Shown here: in pieces, positions 20,896-33,891 of the stretch
Numbering within the stretch: the first letter of the stretch is position 1
How the letters are laid out: every line of letters starts with the position of its first letter
Origin: Glebionis coronaria
Taxonomy: Eukaryota > Streptophyta > Magnoliopsida > Asterales > Asteraceae
Reading direction: 5' to 3'
Length of the DNA stretch: 64,000 nt
NCBI GenBank assembly: GCA_025667525.1
Contig: CM046875.1
Location: forward strand, 201,290,125-201,354,124
Notes under the pieces: model-generated
Database searches by the model: none
What the model saw: the letters and a program-made list of their open reading frames with translations, nothing else
Told to the model about the DNA's origin: nothing
Program-made: the position numbers and the translations under genes

Positions 20896-21626
20896 GGTGT
20901 GTCGTGATTTAATTTGGAAAATTTTGTTTTTGATATTATCCATAAATAGTATTTGTGTTAAGTGGAACTCCCTTAACACGTATTATCGGTTTTCTCGGTT
21001 TTTCTTTGTGAATATTATTAATATATTGTATTAAGTATCACAATAAAAATACAATATTTCCAAAAGTGTGAAAACACAACCTTGATTCGGGATTTCATCA
21101 CTCGATCATTGTATTCGAATCTCAAACAAAAAGAAAAGGCAAAAAGAGATAAATACTTTCGAGAAGCTCGATTTTGAAAGATACGAACTATAAGGTGGGT
21201 ATAAGGCGGGTATTATAAAATATACCCTAAGGAAAAAGGCTCTTAAGTGCTTCGCGCCGCCTCGTTTCCCCGCTTGCTTGTGAGTATTTTGAGATTGAAA
21301 GCTAATCGAGGGTTTTGCCGCCCAAAGTATTAATACGTATACTATATTTGCTTGGTTTTCTTTGTGATTAAACCCTCGTGAACAATTTGGTTTTCACCAA
21401 AGTTCTAAAGTCATTCGAAGGCGTTCACTCCACGTGATCGTTTTCATTCCTTTGAGGCTTCTTTAATCAAGAGTTTGATTCGAGGAGAGATTTTGTAGAT
21501 TGTTGTCTACGAAGATACACCAAAATCCAAAAAAATTAAATATCATCAAAAACACAAAAAAATTGAAAATCCACAAAACAACCAAAAAGAATCTTCTTTG
21601 CTCACCTCCCATTCTTCGTGAAGTTT
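20896..21626 (+). other. Leader of the complete Ty3 element
   Basis: Non-coding. Holds AAGTGTGAAAACACAACC, the TATAAAAT hairpin (21208-21227) and CTTAAGTGCTTCGCGCCGCC near 21243. A similar arrangement in otherwise different leaders suggests a packaging or dimer signal (inference). Confidence 0.6.
21208..21227 (+). other. Leader hairpin with TATAAAAT loop
   Basis: GGGTAT (21208-21213), loop TATAAAAT (21214-21221), ATACCC (21222-21227). Confidence 0.65.
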
Positions 21627-23486
21627 ATGATCACTCGTAATCAAGCAAAACGAGCTCGTAAACATCTTCAAAAGCAAGCAAATCAAGGATCGTTGATTGT
21701 TGAAGAACCTCCAATTGTTGAACCTATTATAGAACAAGAAGTCGTAATGGCTAATCGTACTATGATGGAGTTGCTACAAGCACCCACCGAGGGTTTTGGA
21801 GAGGCCATTGTTATTCCCGCCATCCTTGCGGAGAATTTCGAGATTAAGACGGGTTTAATGTCGATGCTACAAGCAAACAAATTTCGAGGTCATGAGAAAG
21901 ACAACCCGCATTACCACATTAGGAATTTCAACCGTCTCACCGCCACTAGCAAATTCAAAGATGTTCCACATGACGCCATTAAGATGATGTTGTTTCCATA
22001 TTCGTTGGATGGACCCGCAAAAATTTGGCTCGAGAAAGAACCGCCAAATTCGATTTTGACATGGGCCGATCTCGTTTCTAAGTTTGTGAACAAATTTTTT
22101 CCACCATCGAAAACAACACACTTAAAAAATGAGATTTCACGATTTGTGCAACGTAACAATGAAAGTTTTTCAATGGCATGGGAACGATTTAAAGAGATGT
22201 TACATGAATGTCCTCACCATGATTTTTCGGAATTGCATCAAATTGATACCTTTTATAATGGGCTTAATGATCATGAACGAGATTATTTGAATGCCGCCGC
22301 GGGTGGTAATTTTTTGTGCAAGACGACAAATGAGGCTTTACAAATCATTGAAAATCGATCTAAGGTTTATAGCCCTCGTAACACACCGAGTGTTGCCAAT
22401 ATGGGTTCGTCATCGTCATCACAATCGTCTCGTAGCATTAACGCCTTACATGATGAAGCTAATGAGGAAAATCGGTTTTTTGATAGATTTGCTAATCTAA
22501 TGTCCCATTGGAAGGCTCAAGAAGCTTCCAATTCCGCTTCGGTTAAAGCGGTTGCTAAGAGTTGTTTATCGTGTGGAGGAGCTCATGATTTATCCGAGTG
22601 CATTACCGCGGATGGTAACACTTCGAGTGCTTATGTAGCAACGGGAACTTACAACCAAAACGGCCAAGGTTCCCGCCAAAATCAAGCTCCACCAAATCAA
22701 AATGCTAATAATTATCGAAACAACAACCAAGGTAATTACCAAGGCAACACACGCAATTACAACAAAGGGAATTATCAAAGTGGGAATGGACAAATCTCTA
22801 ATCAAAACCAAAACCGTGATTTTCAAAACACTACACAAGGTTTTCAAAATGCTCACACGAAAAATTTGCAAGGAGAATTTTTAGATTATGCAAAAGCAAA
22901 TGATGCTAAATTTGATAATTTGCAACGTGAGATGATTAGCTTAAGATCCGAGTTGAAAAACGAGCTTAAAAATGAACTTGCTAATGAACTTAAAACTCAT
23001 GCAAATAAAATGGAAGGAAATGTCCAACGTCTTCAACAAAACCAACAAAAGATGGAATTAGGACAACATGAGATTAAGCAAGAGTTATTGAAAGCGGATG
23101 CTAGGCAATCAAAATTTGAGGACCGAATGGCTAAGATGTTCGAAGCAATCATGTGTAAGCCCTCTTCTTCGGGTGGTCTTCCTAGTGATACCATTGCAAA
23201 CCCGAAGGGAGAAATGAAGGTTATTACTACACGAAGTGGTAAAACTTTCAAGGAACCAATCTCTCGTCCAAGTACTTCTACGGAGAAGGAAATCGAGAAA
23301 GAACCCGAGGTGATGGTCGAAAAGGAGCACATTACAATCCACGAAGTACCGCTCAAACCACACCTACGGTTACACCAATACCAATTATGGAACCCGAGAT
23401 TCCAAGGGCCGTTGCCTAATGACCAACCCACACCACCTTTAACCCTACCCTTCAAGACGAAACAAAGAGAAAATGCAAGAATGTAA
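21627..23486 (+). CDS. gag: Ty3 Gag (about 619 aa, C-terminus out of frame)
   Basis: I take the ATG at 21627 ([12 protein letters not shown]); the frame is open a little earlier only through a GTG. A retrotransposon Gag domain ([16 protein letters not shown] through [17 protein letters not shown]) lies near residues 110-220. A CCHC-type zinc knuckle, [13 protein letters not shown], is near residue 315. An Asn/Gln-rich stretch follows, then a strong coiled coil (repeated LKNEL, with [15 protein letters not shown]). It builds the particle and binds RNA. Compared with the copy at 58312, one C is missing near 23338 (ATCCACGAAG against ATCCCACGAAG). The last 50 residues are therefore read in the wrong frame and end at 23486 instead of running on into pol. 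Confidence 0.92.
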   Translation: MITRNQAKRARKHLQKQANQGSLIVEEPPIVEPIIEQEVVMANRTMMELLQAPTEGFGEAIVIPAILAENFEIKTGLMSMLQANKFRGHEKDNPHYHIRNFNRLTATSKFKDVPHDAIKMMLFPYSLDGPAKIWLEKEPPNSILTWADLVSKFVNKFFPPSKTTHLKNEISRFVQRNNESFSMAWERFKEMLHECPHHDFSELHQIDTFYNGLNDHERDYLNAAAGGNFLCKTTNEALQIIENRSKVYSPRNTPSVANMGSSSSSQSSRSINALHDEANEENRFFDRFANLMSHWKAQEASNSASVKAVAKSCLSCGGAHDLSECITADGNTSSAYVATGTYNQNGQGSRQNQAPPNQNANNYRNNNQGNYQGNTRNYNKGNYQSGNGQISNQNQNRDFQNTTQGFQNAHTKNLQGEFLDYAKANDAKFDNLQREMISLRSELKNELKNELANELKTHANKMEGNVQRLQQNQQKMELGQHEIKQELLKADARQSKFEDRMAKMFEAIMCKPSSSGGLPSDTIANPKGEMKVITTRSGKTFKEPISRPSTSTEKEIEKEPEVMVEKEHITIHEVPLKPHLRLHQYQLWNPRFQGPLPNDQPTPPLTLPFKTKQRENARM

Positions 23487-26400
23487 CAAACAACAAATCG
23501 AGCTTTTTATAAAAATGTTTCAACAAGTTCATTTTGATGTGAGTTTAGCCGACGCGTTGTTATATATGCCTCGTTTCGCTTCCACTTTTAAAAGTATGAT
23601 GAGCGATAAGGAAAAGCTTTCAAAGCTTGCTAATTGTTCTTCGGTTTATCTTAACCGCATACCGGAAAAAGTTGGTGATCCCGGAAAGTTTCTCATTCCT
23701 TGTGACATACAAGAGATGAAAGAATGCCTCGCCTTGGCCGATCTTGGTGCGAGCATTAATTTGATGCCATTTTCCATTTGGAAATCGCTTTCGCTTCCGG
23801 CTCTTATTCCCTCGAACATGTCCATCGAGATGGCCGATCATTCTACGATTATGGCATGTGGGGTAGCCGAAGATGTTTTCGTGAAAGTGGGGAAGTTCTA
23901 CTATCCCGTTGATTTTATAGTAGTCGACATCCCCGCGGATCCTCAAGTTCCTCTAATTTTAGGTCGTTCATTTTTAGATACTTCGAGATCGCTTATCGAT
24001 GTTCATGCGAGAACTATCACTTTGAGATTCAACGAAGAGGAACTTGTTATAAACGCTACTCAAAACTCGAAACCTTCTCATGTTTATGCAATCGCTACCA
24101 TCAATCACATTGACATCGTTGATGTGGTTTGCGATGAGTTTTCACAAGAAGTGTTAGGTTTTTCCGATAGCTCGTCAAGTGGCAATCCCACTATTTTGGA
24201 TCCGATTCTTGCTAATTCCACACCAAATCTCACTCCATTCCAAGGAGGCGATTTCACTTCAAATGAAATCGACAATGAAGATGAGGTGTTGATTAGTGAT
24301 GATATTTCTATTCCACCATTTCTTTCGCCGATGGAAGTTATGAGTGTTGAACCTAAATCTTCAATCGAGGAACCACCTATCCTTGAATTGAAAGATCTTC
24401 CTTCTCACCTTGAATATGCATTCTTGGAAGGTGATGACAAGTTGCCGGTTATCATTGCAAAAGATCTTGCTAATGATGAAAAAACCGAGCTCTTGAAAGT
24501 TCTTAAGGCTCACAAAGGGGCAATTGCGTGGAAAATTTCCGACATTAAGGGTATTGACCCAAAATTTTGTACTCACAAGATTTTAATGGAGGAGGACTAC
24601 AAACCCGCAATTCAAAGTCAAAGAAGGGTGAATCCCAAAATTCACGATGTTATTAAAAAGGAAGTCCTTAAACTCCTTGACGCGGGAATGATTTATCCTA
24701 TATCCGATAGCCCATGGGTGAGCCCGATCCATTGTGTCCCTAAAAAGGGAGGAATGACCGTTTTGCCTAATGAAAACAACGAGTTAATTCCCACTCGTGT
24801 TGTGACCGGTTGGAGGGTGTGTATTGACTACCGAAAGTTAAATGACGCCACTCGTAAAGACCACTTTCCTTTGCCCTTCATGGATCAAATGTTGGAGCGA
24901 CTTGCGGGAAATGAATTCTATTGCTTTTTAGATGGTTTTTCCGGTTACTTTCAAATTCCTATCGACCCTCGTGATCAAGAGAAGACTACGTTTACGTGTC
25001 CTTATGGAACGTTCGCTTATCGTAGGATGCCTTTCGGACTTTGTAATGCACCCGGTACGTTTCAACGGTGTATGATGGCAATTTTTCACGACATGATCGA
25101 GAAGTCGATGGAAGTGTTTATGGATGACTTCTCGGTGTTTGGTAATTCGTTCACGTCATGTTTATCTAATCTCGAACAAATGTTAAAACGTTGTGAAGAA
25201 ACCAATCTTGTGCTTAATTGGGAGAAATGTCATTTCATGTGTAAACAAGGAATCGTCTTAGGACATAAGGTGTCGAAGGCGGGGATTGAGGTCGATAAAG
25301 CTAAGGTAGACGTCATCGCCAAGTTACCTCATCCCAAAACCGTTAAGGGAGTTCGAAGTTTCCTAGGCCACGCGGGCTTTTATCGTCGTTTCATCAAGGA
25401 CTTTTCGAAGATTTCTCGTCCTATGACACACCTTCTCGAGAAGGATGCTCCTTTTAACTTTAATGAGGATTGTGTTAAGGCTTTCGAAACTCTAAAAAGG
25501 AAACTTACTGAAGCTCCCATTCTTGTTGCTCCTAATTGGGAATTACCCTTTGAAATCATGTGCGATGCAAGTGATTATGCTATAGGGGCCGTCTTAGGGC
25601 AACGTTATGACAAGCATTTTCGTCCTATCCACTATGCTAGTAAGACGATGACCGAGGCTCAATTAAAGTACACCACAACGGAAAAGGAATTCCTTGCCGT
25701 GGTCTATGCTTTTGAGAAATTCCGACCTTATCTCGTCTTAACTAAAAGCATTGTGTATACCGACCATTCGGCTATCAAGTATCTCTTAGCTAAGCAAGAT
25801 GCTAAGCCGAGATTGCTTCGTTGGATGCTCCTCCTCCAAGAATTTGATGTCACCGTGCTTGACAAAAAAGGAGCCGAGAATCTAGCGGCCGATCATCTCT
25901 CTCGTCTAGAAGATCCTCACAAAGATGTTTTCGAGAACAAGGAAATTACCGAAACATTCCCTCTTGAGACACTCGGTGTAGTGAATTCTAAAGACACCAC
26001 CCCATGGTTTGCCGACATTGCAAATTACCATGCGGGCAATTTCATAATCAAGGGTATGACGACACAACAAAAACGAAAATTCTTTCGTGACGTCAAGTTC
26101 TATTTTTGGGACGACCCTTATCTCTTTCGGATTTGTGCGGATCAACTCGTTCGACGTTGTGTGTTTGGTGCCGAAGCCTCTAATATCCTTAGAGCTTGTC
26201 ACGATGGACCCACGGGTGGTCACCACGGTGCTAATCTCACGGCTAAGAAAGTGTTCGATGCCGGTTTCTTTTGGCCTTCTATCTATCGTGATGCACACGC
26301 ACTTGTGAAGTCGTGTGATTCGTGCCAACGTCAAGGAAAATCGTCTCAACGTGATGAAATGCCGCAAAATATAATTCAAGTGTGTGAGATTTTCGACATA

Positions 26401-27291
26401 TGGGGAATAGACTTTATGGGGCCGTTCCCATCGTCTCATGGCAACAAATATATCCTCGTCGCGGTGGACTACCTTTCTAAGTGGGTGGAAGCTAAGGCTT
26501 TGCCTACTAATGATGCTCGTGTGGTAGTGAAGTTTTTGAAGCAACTATTCTCTCGGTTCGGAACCCCTCGTGCTATTATAAGCGATCGTGGAACCCATTT
26601 TTGTAATGACCAATTCGAAAAGGTTCTAAAGAAATATGGGGTTACACATCGTCTTTCTACGGCTTATCACCCGCAAACGAGTGGGCAAGTCGAGGTTTCG
26701 AACCGAGCTTTGAAGAGGATTTTAGAAAGGTCGATTGGAGAAAACTGTGCTTCATGGTCCGACAAACTCGATGACGCTTTATGGGCCTTTAGGACCGCTT
26801 ATAAGACACCTATCGGTTGCACTCCTTATAAGTTAGTCTATGGGAAGAATTGTCATTTGCCCATTGAATTGGAGCATAAGGCATATTGGGCCCTTAAGCA
26901 TGCTAATTTTGACTTGAAGACCGCGGGAGATCACCGGAAAATACAATTGAATGAATTGGATGAATTAAGGGATAATGCTTATGAAAATTCATTAATTTTT
27001 AAAGAAAAGACTAAAAAGTTTCATGATTCAAAGATTAAAAACCGTGTTTTTAACGTTGGTGATCAAGTGTTGCTTTTTAACTCACGTCTTAAGATATTTT
27101 CTGGGAAATTGAAATCTCGTTGGTCGGGTCCGTTCACCATTACACAAGTGTTTCCATATGGGACCATTGAGCTAGCTCAAGATGATGGTCCCAATTTCAA
27201 GGTGAATGGACATAGGCTTAAGCACTACTTTGGTGGGGAAATTCCTTCAATGGTTGCCCCCGACCAAGACACCTTCCCCAATGATAATTAA
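23473..27291 (+). CDS. pol: Ty3 Pol: protease, RT, RNase H, integrase (up to 1,272 aa)
   Basis: Once fused to Gag in one frame, this frame now starts after the frameshift near 23338. It overlaps Gag by 14 bases and has no necessary start of its own. Domains in order: aspartic protease ([15 protein letters not shown] near residue 85); RT ([51 protein letters not shown], catalytic [10 protein letters not shown]); RNase H ([33 protein letters not shown]); integrase zinc region (GGHHG through CDSCQ) and core ([40 protein letters not shown]); then a C-terminal domain ending near [10 protein letters not shown]. No chromodomain is seen, as expected for Athila. All catalytic motifs look intact. Confidence 0.95.
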   Translation: MQECNKQQIELFIKMFQQVHFDVSLADALLYMPRFASTFKSMMSDKEKLSKLANCSSVYLNRIPEKVGDPGKFLIPCDIQEMKECLALADLGASINLMPFSIWKSLSLPALIPSNMSIEMADHSTIMACGVAEDVFVKVGKFYYPVDFIVVDIPADPQVPLILGRSFLDTSRSLIDVHARTITLRFNEEELVINATQNSKPSHVYAIATINHIDIVDVVCDEFSQEVLGFSDSSSSGNPTILDPILANSTPNLTPFQGGDFTSNEIDNEDEVLISDDISIPPFLSPMEVMSVEPKSSIEEPPILELKDLPSHLEYAFLEGDDKLPVIIAKDLANDEKTELLKVLKAHKGAIAWKISDIKGIDPKFCTHKILMEEDYKPAIQSQRRVNPKIHDVIKKEVLKLLDAGMIYPISDSPWVSPIHCVPKKGGMTVLPNENNELIPTRVVTGWRVCIDYRKLNDATRKDHFPLPFMDQMLERLAGNEFYCFLDGFSGYFQIPIDPRDQEKTTFTCPYGTFAYRRMPFGLCNAPGTFQRCMMAIFHDMIEKSMEVFMDDFSVFGNSFTSCLSNLEQMLKRCEETNLVLNWEKCHFMCKQGIVLGHKVSKAGIEVDKAKVDVIAKLPHPKTVKGVRSFLGHAGFYRRFIKDFSKISRPMTHLLEKDAPFNFNEDCVKAFETLKRKLTEAPILVAPNWELPFEIMCDASDYAIGAVLGQRYDKHFRPIHYASKTMTEAQLKYTTTEKEFLAVVYAFEKFRPYLVLTKSIVYTDHSAIKYLLAKQDAKPRLLRWMLLLQEFDVTVLDKKGAENLAADHLSRLEDPHKDVFENKEITETFPLETLGVVNSKDTTPWFADIANYHAGNFIIKGMTTQQKRKFFRDVKFYFWDDPYLFRICADQLVRRCVFGAEASNILRACHDGPTGGHHGANLTAKKVFDAGFFWPSIYRDAHALVKSCDSCQRQGKSSQRDEMPQNIIQVCEIFDIWGIDFMGPFPSSHGNKYILVAVDYLSKWVEAKALPTNDARVVVKFLKQLFSRFGTPRAIISDRGTHFCNDQFEKVLKKYGVTHRLSTAYHPQTSGQVEVSNRALKRILERSIGENCASWSDKLDDALWAFRTAYKTPIGCTPYKLVYGKNCHLPIELEHKAYWALKHANFDLKTAGDHRKIQLNELDELRDNAYENSLIFKEKTKKFHDSKIKNRVFNVGDQVLLFNSRLKIFSGKLKSRWSGPFTITQVFPYGTIELAQDDGPNFKVNGHRLKHYFGGEIPSMVAPDQDTFPNDN

Positions 27292-29446
27292 CATTGAGGG
27301 GATCGAGTCGAGCTCATGACTCGGTAATCAAAAATGAGGTGCCTCGTGGGGGAGAGCCCATGCTTATCTTTATGCTTTATTATTCACTAATAAGGGGACT
27401 TGTACCCTTCCAACTCGTTGTCTCGTGGTTGTTTGTGATTGTGTTATCTAGATCATCATCATCGTCTACGATTGAAGACTCTCGTGTTCGTTTACGTGAG
27501 CCTCCATCGTTCGTTTGAAGAAGTTTTTCACGATTCCATGACATATCCTTTATTGTTCTAACAATTATCTTTTAGCATAATTAATAAACGGCTTTAGATA
27601 TATTGTTGATCACCCTTTCCATGATAGATCCTAAGCATTCGACTCTTCGTCTCTAGTATGGGGGTGCTCCACCTTTAGACTCGAAACATTGAGGACAATG
27701 TTTACTTTTAGTATGGGGGGGTGAATAGGTACTTGCTTTGCTACGCCCTCACGTTTTCCAATTTTCAATGTTTTGTTTTGCTAATAAGGCTAAAAATGGC
27801 CAAATTTTAAAATTTTTCTTAGTTTTCATAAGTGTTTTTAAGACACGAATGTATATTTTCCGATGGGTAGAATAAGAGTTAATTTTTGACTTGATGGGCA
27901 TTTGGAGCCATTTACATTCCTTAACCCGCTCAATTCAAGTTTTGCTAGACTTTTATATAGGGAGCTTTAAAACGCGAAAGTCTTAATTCATTCGGGTTAA
28001 GAACAAGAACTTTTCGCAAGATCCTATAATTGATTCTAGAAAGTCACTTATCAAGGGAACTTTAAAACGCATTCTCTAAACTTGAAAAAGTCCAAGAAAG
28101 TGCAAGATCCTATAGGTGGCTTGAAAACCCAAAACTTTGATTTGATATAGTCTTAATGAAAGCTAATCCAAATTTGGCTTAATTTTGACTTGCATGGCTA
28201 AGTATTCACGAGTCTCTTTAATTAGAGGTCTTTAAATAGTGAAGAACGAGAAATGATAGAGTTAGACAAGTGATCATGCTAAACGTAGAACATGAAAGTG
28301 TTCTTTCAAAAACTCATATGTTTTTAATTGTGGCTTTTTCTTCCCATAAGATCAATGCATTAGGAATAAATCATAATTGCAATAAGTAAGGTCGTACGAT
28401 TTGAAAGGTTACTTAGCCTCTAGCGCAAGATCGTTTAAAAGTTGCTCGGGGTTGAATAGAGTTCATAGCCAAGGCATAACTTATTGAAGCGGGACGCGAA
28501 GATTGGCGATCATCCAAAAAGGCCCTAACAAGGCATGAGGAGCTCTATTTTTGCTAAAGATCCAAAGATGATGTGAAGTATCATTGTTCCAAAATCAATA
28601 TGAAGGATCGAGACACACGACGAGAAGCTATTACTCCCCTAAAGAATGGAGAAAGTCTATCCAAAAAGACCCTAACAAGGTATGAGGATAAATATATCCA
28701 AGTCCGAAAAGGAGGCGGATCGTTGTATATCAAAATCCAAAGTAAAGATTGAAGAAAAATGATGAAAGTCGTGGTCCTATATGAAGAATCTCTCAAAAAC
28801 GTCAAGTGAAGAAATTCCAAATATATGAAGAGAAGACCATAATTTCAAGAACGTCTTCCCAAGATTTGAAGTATGAAGTACATGCCAAATATCGGTCCGA
28901 GAAAGGTCTCAAATCGTGAAACGAGTTATGCCAAGATATGAACTTAAGGAGATACACGAGAAGCCGTTTTAAAAGATTTTGTCCTTCGGCTAACTATTGA
29001 TCAAATCGTGCTACTTTGCTTTCGGACTAATAACTACTCAAATAAGTCAATATGAATCACTTGTGATCCATGACAAATAGATAAAAAATGCTAGTAACCC
29101 ATTTCCTTTTATAATAACTAGGATTGCGGGGAGAAAAAGTATTACACAATTTGAACGTATGAGTAGTGTTAGCATTGTGACTTGTACCAACAATGATCTT
29201 GTTTTTGCACTTAGCATGGAATGTATGACAATCAAGGATGACGAAGTTTACTCTAAGGGACATTAACTTGTTTCTATTCTTTGACCCTAAAAGTCACCTT
29301 TTGGTAATGAAAATCATACATTATGTCTTTACACATTCTCGTAGTATGTTGCAAGTCTTTTACTCTTCAATAAAGGATAATAAAATTGAACTTTGGTGAT
29401 GCTTAGATACTTTATTCTAGCATTGCGTGAGGGCACGGCAATGGCT
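27292..29446 (+). other. 3' UTR of the complete Ty3 element, no envelope-like ORF
   Basis: About 2.2 kb without a credible reading frame. It contains the perfect hairpin at 27685-27702, two internal polypurine-like tracts (near 27656 and 27711-27721), and a pair of 30-bp near-repeats (28512-28541 and 28659-28688, ATCCAAAAAG to ATGAGGA). Confidence 0.75.
27685..27702 (+). other. 3'-UTR hairpin AACATTG-AGGA-CAATGTT
   Basis: A perfect 7-bp inverted repeat with a four-base loop, followed ten bases on by AGTATGGGGGGG. It is repeated in the outer element (52424) and, on the - strand, in the non-autonomous element (41365). Confidence 0.7.
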
Positions 29447-29459
29447 TAGTATGGGGGAG
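29447..29459 (+). other. Polypurine tract of the complete Ty3 element
   Basis: TAGTATGGGGGAG directly precedes the 3' LTR start at 29460. It is the plus-strand primer; related AGTATGGGG tracts occur inside the 3' UTR. Confidence 0.8.
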
Positions 29460-32400
29460 TGATGAGATGGCATTTATACATGATCTCATCGTTCTTTTCG
29501 GGCTTTAAATGCATAAAAATGTCATAAAATACCATATATATGCTTGTGTTTGTTTACTTGTGTGTTTTAGGTATGGATATCGTGAAAAAGACAAAAGATC
29601 ACAAGATACAAGGAAAAACGGACACGAGAAACGAAGCCGTGCAATGAACCGGGCCCTAATCATGGAATTTTCACCAAATACCCTTGAAGATTTGAAGACA
29701 ATACAAGATTGATCATCCAAGAATGAAGAAATGACACTTAAAACCCTTGTATATTGATTATTACAAGTTTGGTCCCTTAAGTTTGTCAAAATTGCAAAAA
29801 GGTCCTTCAACTTTGAAGAAATGGCAAAAATAGTCCCTCAACAAATTCAAATTGCCAATTATGGTCCCTCATGAAGTAAAGATACAAAGAAGACCTTGGA
29901 AGATCAACAATGTTCAAAAACAGCCCTTGAAATATTCAAAAATGCCAAAAATTACCCTTGATAACCTTTTTATTAAGTTTGTGCCAAAACTGCCAAACCT
30001 TGAAAGTTATTAACAAGGCAGAAACAAGTTTTAGGGCTTAAAAACCTTAATTGCCAAAAATTGCAAAAGGGAAGGGCTGAAGTTGCCAAAGTGGAAAGAT
30101 TTAAAAAGGATATGGCGCCTAACACATGTAACTCCCCCAAAATCGGATCAAATGGGGTTTACTGTTCACTTTTTACTCCCCAGAACTTACCTTCATTAAA
30201 CCTGGGTAAATTTTCAATTAAACCCACACACACTCTATTCACACATGCCAAAACCTATCCCACTCCTAAAAACCTGCATCCCACGTTTGTGGTCCAAACC
30301 CCCAATTCCCCAATCCACCAATCACATCATTCCTTAGCCTCCAAGGCTTGATACGTGTCCCATATCAACGTCCAAGATCATTAGCTTCCTCCCAACGCAA
30401 AATCCAATGGCCAAGATCAAGAAAGGACAAAATGCACTCAAAACCGTTCAAGGGTATTTTAGAGATTTCTAGTGATTAGGGTTTATGTTTTTATGCTTCT
30501 AGGATGTTCTATAGGCTCTATAAAAGGAGACCCAAGCTGTGGTGATCCCTTTGTTCCAGTTTTAAAGCTTACACTTGTAATTCCTTTTTAAAAGAAATAA
30601 AAGTTTGGTTTTTGTTCAATACAAGTATAATTCCTTTTTATTGTTTTTTAAAAGTTGTGTGAAGTGTAATGCTTGATTCTGAGTTCCATCTTTGTTATTT
30701 GGTTAAGCAAATTTTGAGTTTCAAAATTGTTTAAAGTTTCTGAGAATTTGTGAATTTTTGGAAGTTATGGTTCTAAGTTGTTTGATGTTAAGAGCTTGAT
30801 GTTATTGGATTAGAAAACGTGTTTTAAAGGTTTGAAAAGGATTTGGTAAGGTTTAAGAAAGAAAAAGAAAAAAATCAGTATTACATAATATAGCTTGTTA
30901 TTGGTTTGTTTCTCTTTGATTTTGTCATAACAGGTTGTGAAGGAGTGTTGATTCAGTTCTGCTCCAACCCGAGTTGGATTGGAGGAGGATTTTCATCCTC
31001 TAGGTTCTTGGATGTAAGAACCTAAGGTAAACTCCTTTTTCTCTTGAATATTTTAGAAAATTGAAGTATTGTTTGATCTTAGGTGATTTGGTGATTAAGT
31101 GTGTTTAACATGTTTGATTGTTGTTCTTTTGTGTTTTGATGCTTGTTTAGATGCTATTGAATCAGTTTTGCTTAGTTTTGTAAGGTTTTGGAGTGTTAAA
31201 AACGTTTTTCAAAATTATTAAGTGGTGTTTGGCAAAGGGTTTTAGCAGGACATAGTTTTGATTAGTGATTATTAAAAGGTGTTAAGTGTTGAAAAAAGGA
31301 TTGTGCTAGGTTATTAGCTAGTTATAACTTAGTTTGGAACAAGATTTGATCAAGTTTGAGAGGTTTTGAAGAAATAGAGTTAGCATAAATCTGTTTTGCA
31401 CTCTCTGCTTGTATTTTCTTGGATTTTGGTGCATGATTTCTGGATTCCTGTTAAGTATTAGGTTTATTTTCTTGTTGCTTTTGTTTGTGCATCATCCTGA
31501 GAGATTGTGTGTCAAATTTGGTGGTCTTAATCTCACTAGTGTGCAACATAATAGCCTATAAGCCCACCAGACCTGCATTATTATTACAGCAACTTGAGTT
31601 GCCTGTTTTTGCTTGTTTAAGAGAAGTTGGTGTATGCTAAGTGCTTTATTTCTGTCTGCATTGACTTCTTGTGCTCAAAGGAGCACAAGAGTGCCTATTG
31701 TATCCACAAATATTCACCAAGTAAGCCATAGGACCAAGCTCCTCTTGGTTCTTTTGGAACCTGTTAACACAAGCAGAAAACTGCTAAGTGTTCATCAAAA
31801 CCTGGCACGTTTTTGGTCTTGATTATTGTTCAATCTTTGCATAAAAAGTAAACAGGATTTGAATTGAGCTTGTTTTGTGTTACTGGATTGGTTTGGGAAG
31901 TTTAAAAAAAATAAAAAAAATAAAAAAAAATAAAAAAAAAGAGTAAAAAGGGGGTTAGCAGACTCGAACCCATAATCACCACACTCACAACCCAACGTGT
32001 TAACCAAATGCGCCCTAGGGACTTTGACTGAAAGTTTTGTTTTCAAAAACTATTTAACACGTTTTGGTTTTGTTGCTTATTAATTAAGCCGTAGCTTTTG
32101 AGCTCAATTCCAGCTTATTTATAAGCTACTTTTTGTTCTTTTCAATTTTCCTAGGAACTTATTTAGATTATTGATTTTTCTAGCCAGTTTTAATATTTTT
32201 CCCATTAATAGTTTAATTATTATAATTTAATTAATAGCCGTTTTTTAGAAAATCATTAAAAAATACCAAAAATAGTTTTTATTTTTAGAAAAAATAGTTT
32301 TTAGTTTTAAAAATATATTTTTGAGGTTTACATCAAGTTTTGGTTTCAAAAACTTTTATTTTTAAATTTATAATATTTTAAGGTTTTTTATAAACTTTAA

Positions 32401-33241
32401 AGATTTTTATAAAATTATTAAAAAAGGTTTAGGAGCTATAATTTGTGTTTTTCTCTTAATTATATTATTTAGGATTTTTATAAATTTTTTATTTTAAATT
32501 TTAGAAACTTTTATTTTTTAGTATTATTTTAATAATATTTTATTATTAATTTTTCAAAATTTTATTTTTCTTTCTTTTTCATTTTTCTTAAATTCTTTAG
32601 CATTAATTAGGACCATTTCCATTTTTAGAATTATTTTTAAGTTTTTAAATTTATTTTTATAATTATTTTAAGTTTAATTAGTTTTTATTTATTTTAAATC
32701 ATTTTTAGGGTTTTAAAAAATAGTTTTAATAGGTTTTAATTTTTAGAAAATTACTTTTTAGTCTTCTAATAATATAAGTTAAGTGATTATTCAATAAAAT
32801 CATATTTTAGACTTTTGAATTAGTTAAATTTAATTTTAGGGCTTTAATTAGCATTTAAAATTAATTATTTAATTAATAAAAGGTTTTAAAATATCTTTGT
32901 TGGATTTTTATCTTTGTTTATATTATTTGAGACTAGTTTTTAGCCTTTTTGATATTTTGTTTTTGGCTTTAGCTTAATTTTTAATTTTTGTGTATTTCTA
33001 CGGCTTTACGTTTACGTTTTTACGTCATAGTGTAATTTTCACGAAACCGTCATTCCATCTCATCAATATTAATCTCAAAGAAATACAAATTAGAACACAC
33101 ACATATACCTCCTTGGGAAACGAATCTTTCATCTCTTTTAAGTGATTGGGTCATTAGTGCACGGTTTTCCTAAACCGTCGTACTTAATACTTTCCGCTAT
33201 TTACGCTCTTTTCCTAAAGGGTAGTAAAAACACTACAATCA
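29460..33241 (+). repeat. 3' LTR of the complete Ty3 element
   Basis: 3,782 bp, nearly identical to 17095-20873; differences include A-run length near 31905 and single changes such as 29759. TATAAAAG at 30519, AATAAA at 30596, tRNA-like unit at 31951-32017. Followed by target copy GTATT (33242-33246). Confidence 0.95.
31951..32017 (-). other. tRNA-like unit in the 3' LTR
   Basis: B-box-like AGACTCGAACC complement at 31960-31970, A-box-like complement at 31996-32006, T-runs on the - strand beyond 31950. Copy of 19583-19650. Confidence 0.5.
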
Positions 33242-33891
33242 GTATTATCTAAGTATCATATATATTTTCTTGGTTTCATTTGATTAAACCCTCTTGAACG
33301 TTTTGGTGTTCCACCAACGTTCAAAAGTCATCGAAGACGTTCACTTCACGTGATCGTTTTCATTCCTTGAGGCTTCTTTAATCAAGAGATTTGTAAAAGG
33401 AGAGATTTGTAGATTTTTCTCTACTTAATACATTCACCAAAATCCAAAAAAGGTAAAAACAAACAAAAACCACAAAAAAATTGGAAAAATTAAAAACACC
33501 AAAAAGAATCTTCTTTGCTCATCCCCACGTTGTACGTGACGTTTATGCTTACTCGTAATCAAGCAAAACATGCACGTAAACGAAAAAACCGAAAGGAGTC
33601 CACACCTACTCCTAATCTTTCTAGTGAGGAGTCTCCTATTGAAGAACCTATCGTAGAAGAAGAACCAACCATGGCGAATCGTACTATGATGGAGTTACTT
33701 CAAGCACCCACCGAGGGTTATGGAGAGGCTATTGTGATTCCCGCCATCCTTGCAGAGAATTTTGAAGTGAAAACGGGTTTGTTGTCGATGATCCAAAACA
33801 ACAAATTCCTTGGTGATGAAAAGGACAACCCGCACAACCATATCCGCCAATTCAATCATCTTACCGCCACTTGCAAATTTAAGGACGTTGT
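33242..33891 (+). pseudogene. gag: Outer Ty3 element: end of leader and N-terminal gag
   Basis: Leader resumes at 33242 (GTATTATCTAAGTATCA). Gag starts at the ATG at 33545 (MLTRNQAKHARKRK) and is open to the next insertion at 33892, with [31 protein letters not shown] (read here in blocks) matching the other Gags. The next codons, after the 2.7-kb insert, are at 36633 (DNDSIKMILFPYS). The piece is about 116 residues long. Its sequence differs noticeably from the 21627 and 58312 copies, so it is a separate subfamily. Confidence 0.88.

Larger units (their letters stand above)
17095..33241 (+). mobile_element. Complete Ty3/gypsy (Athila-type) element with 3.78-kb LTRs, nested in the outer leader
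   Basis: LTRs at 17095-20873 and 29460-33241 (3,779 and 3,782 bp) run TGATGAGATG to CTACAATCA and differ at only about a dozen places. GTATT flanks both ends (17090-17094, 33242-33246) as a perfect target duplication. Inside are a tRNA-Asp-type primer site (20878), leader, gag-pol (21627-27291), a 2.2-kb 3' UTR and a polypurine tract at 29447-29459. IN follows RT, as in Ty3. The RT sequence ([25 protein letters not shown]) and primer site fit Athila, but no envelope-like ORF lies behind pol. The one coding lesion seen is a single-base frameshift near 23338. Confidence 0.96.
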
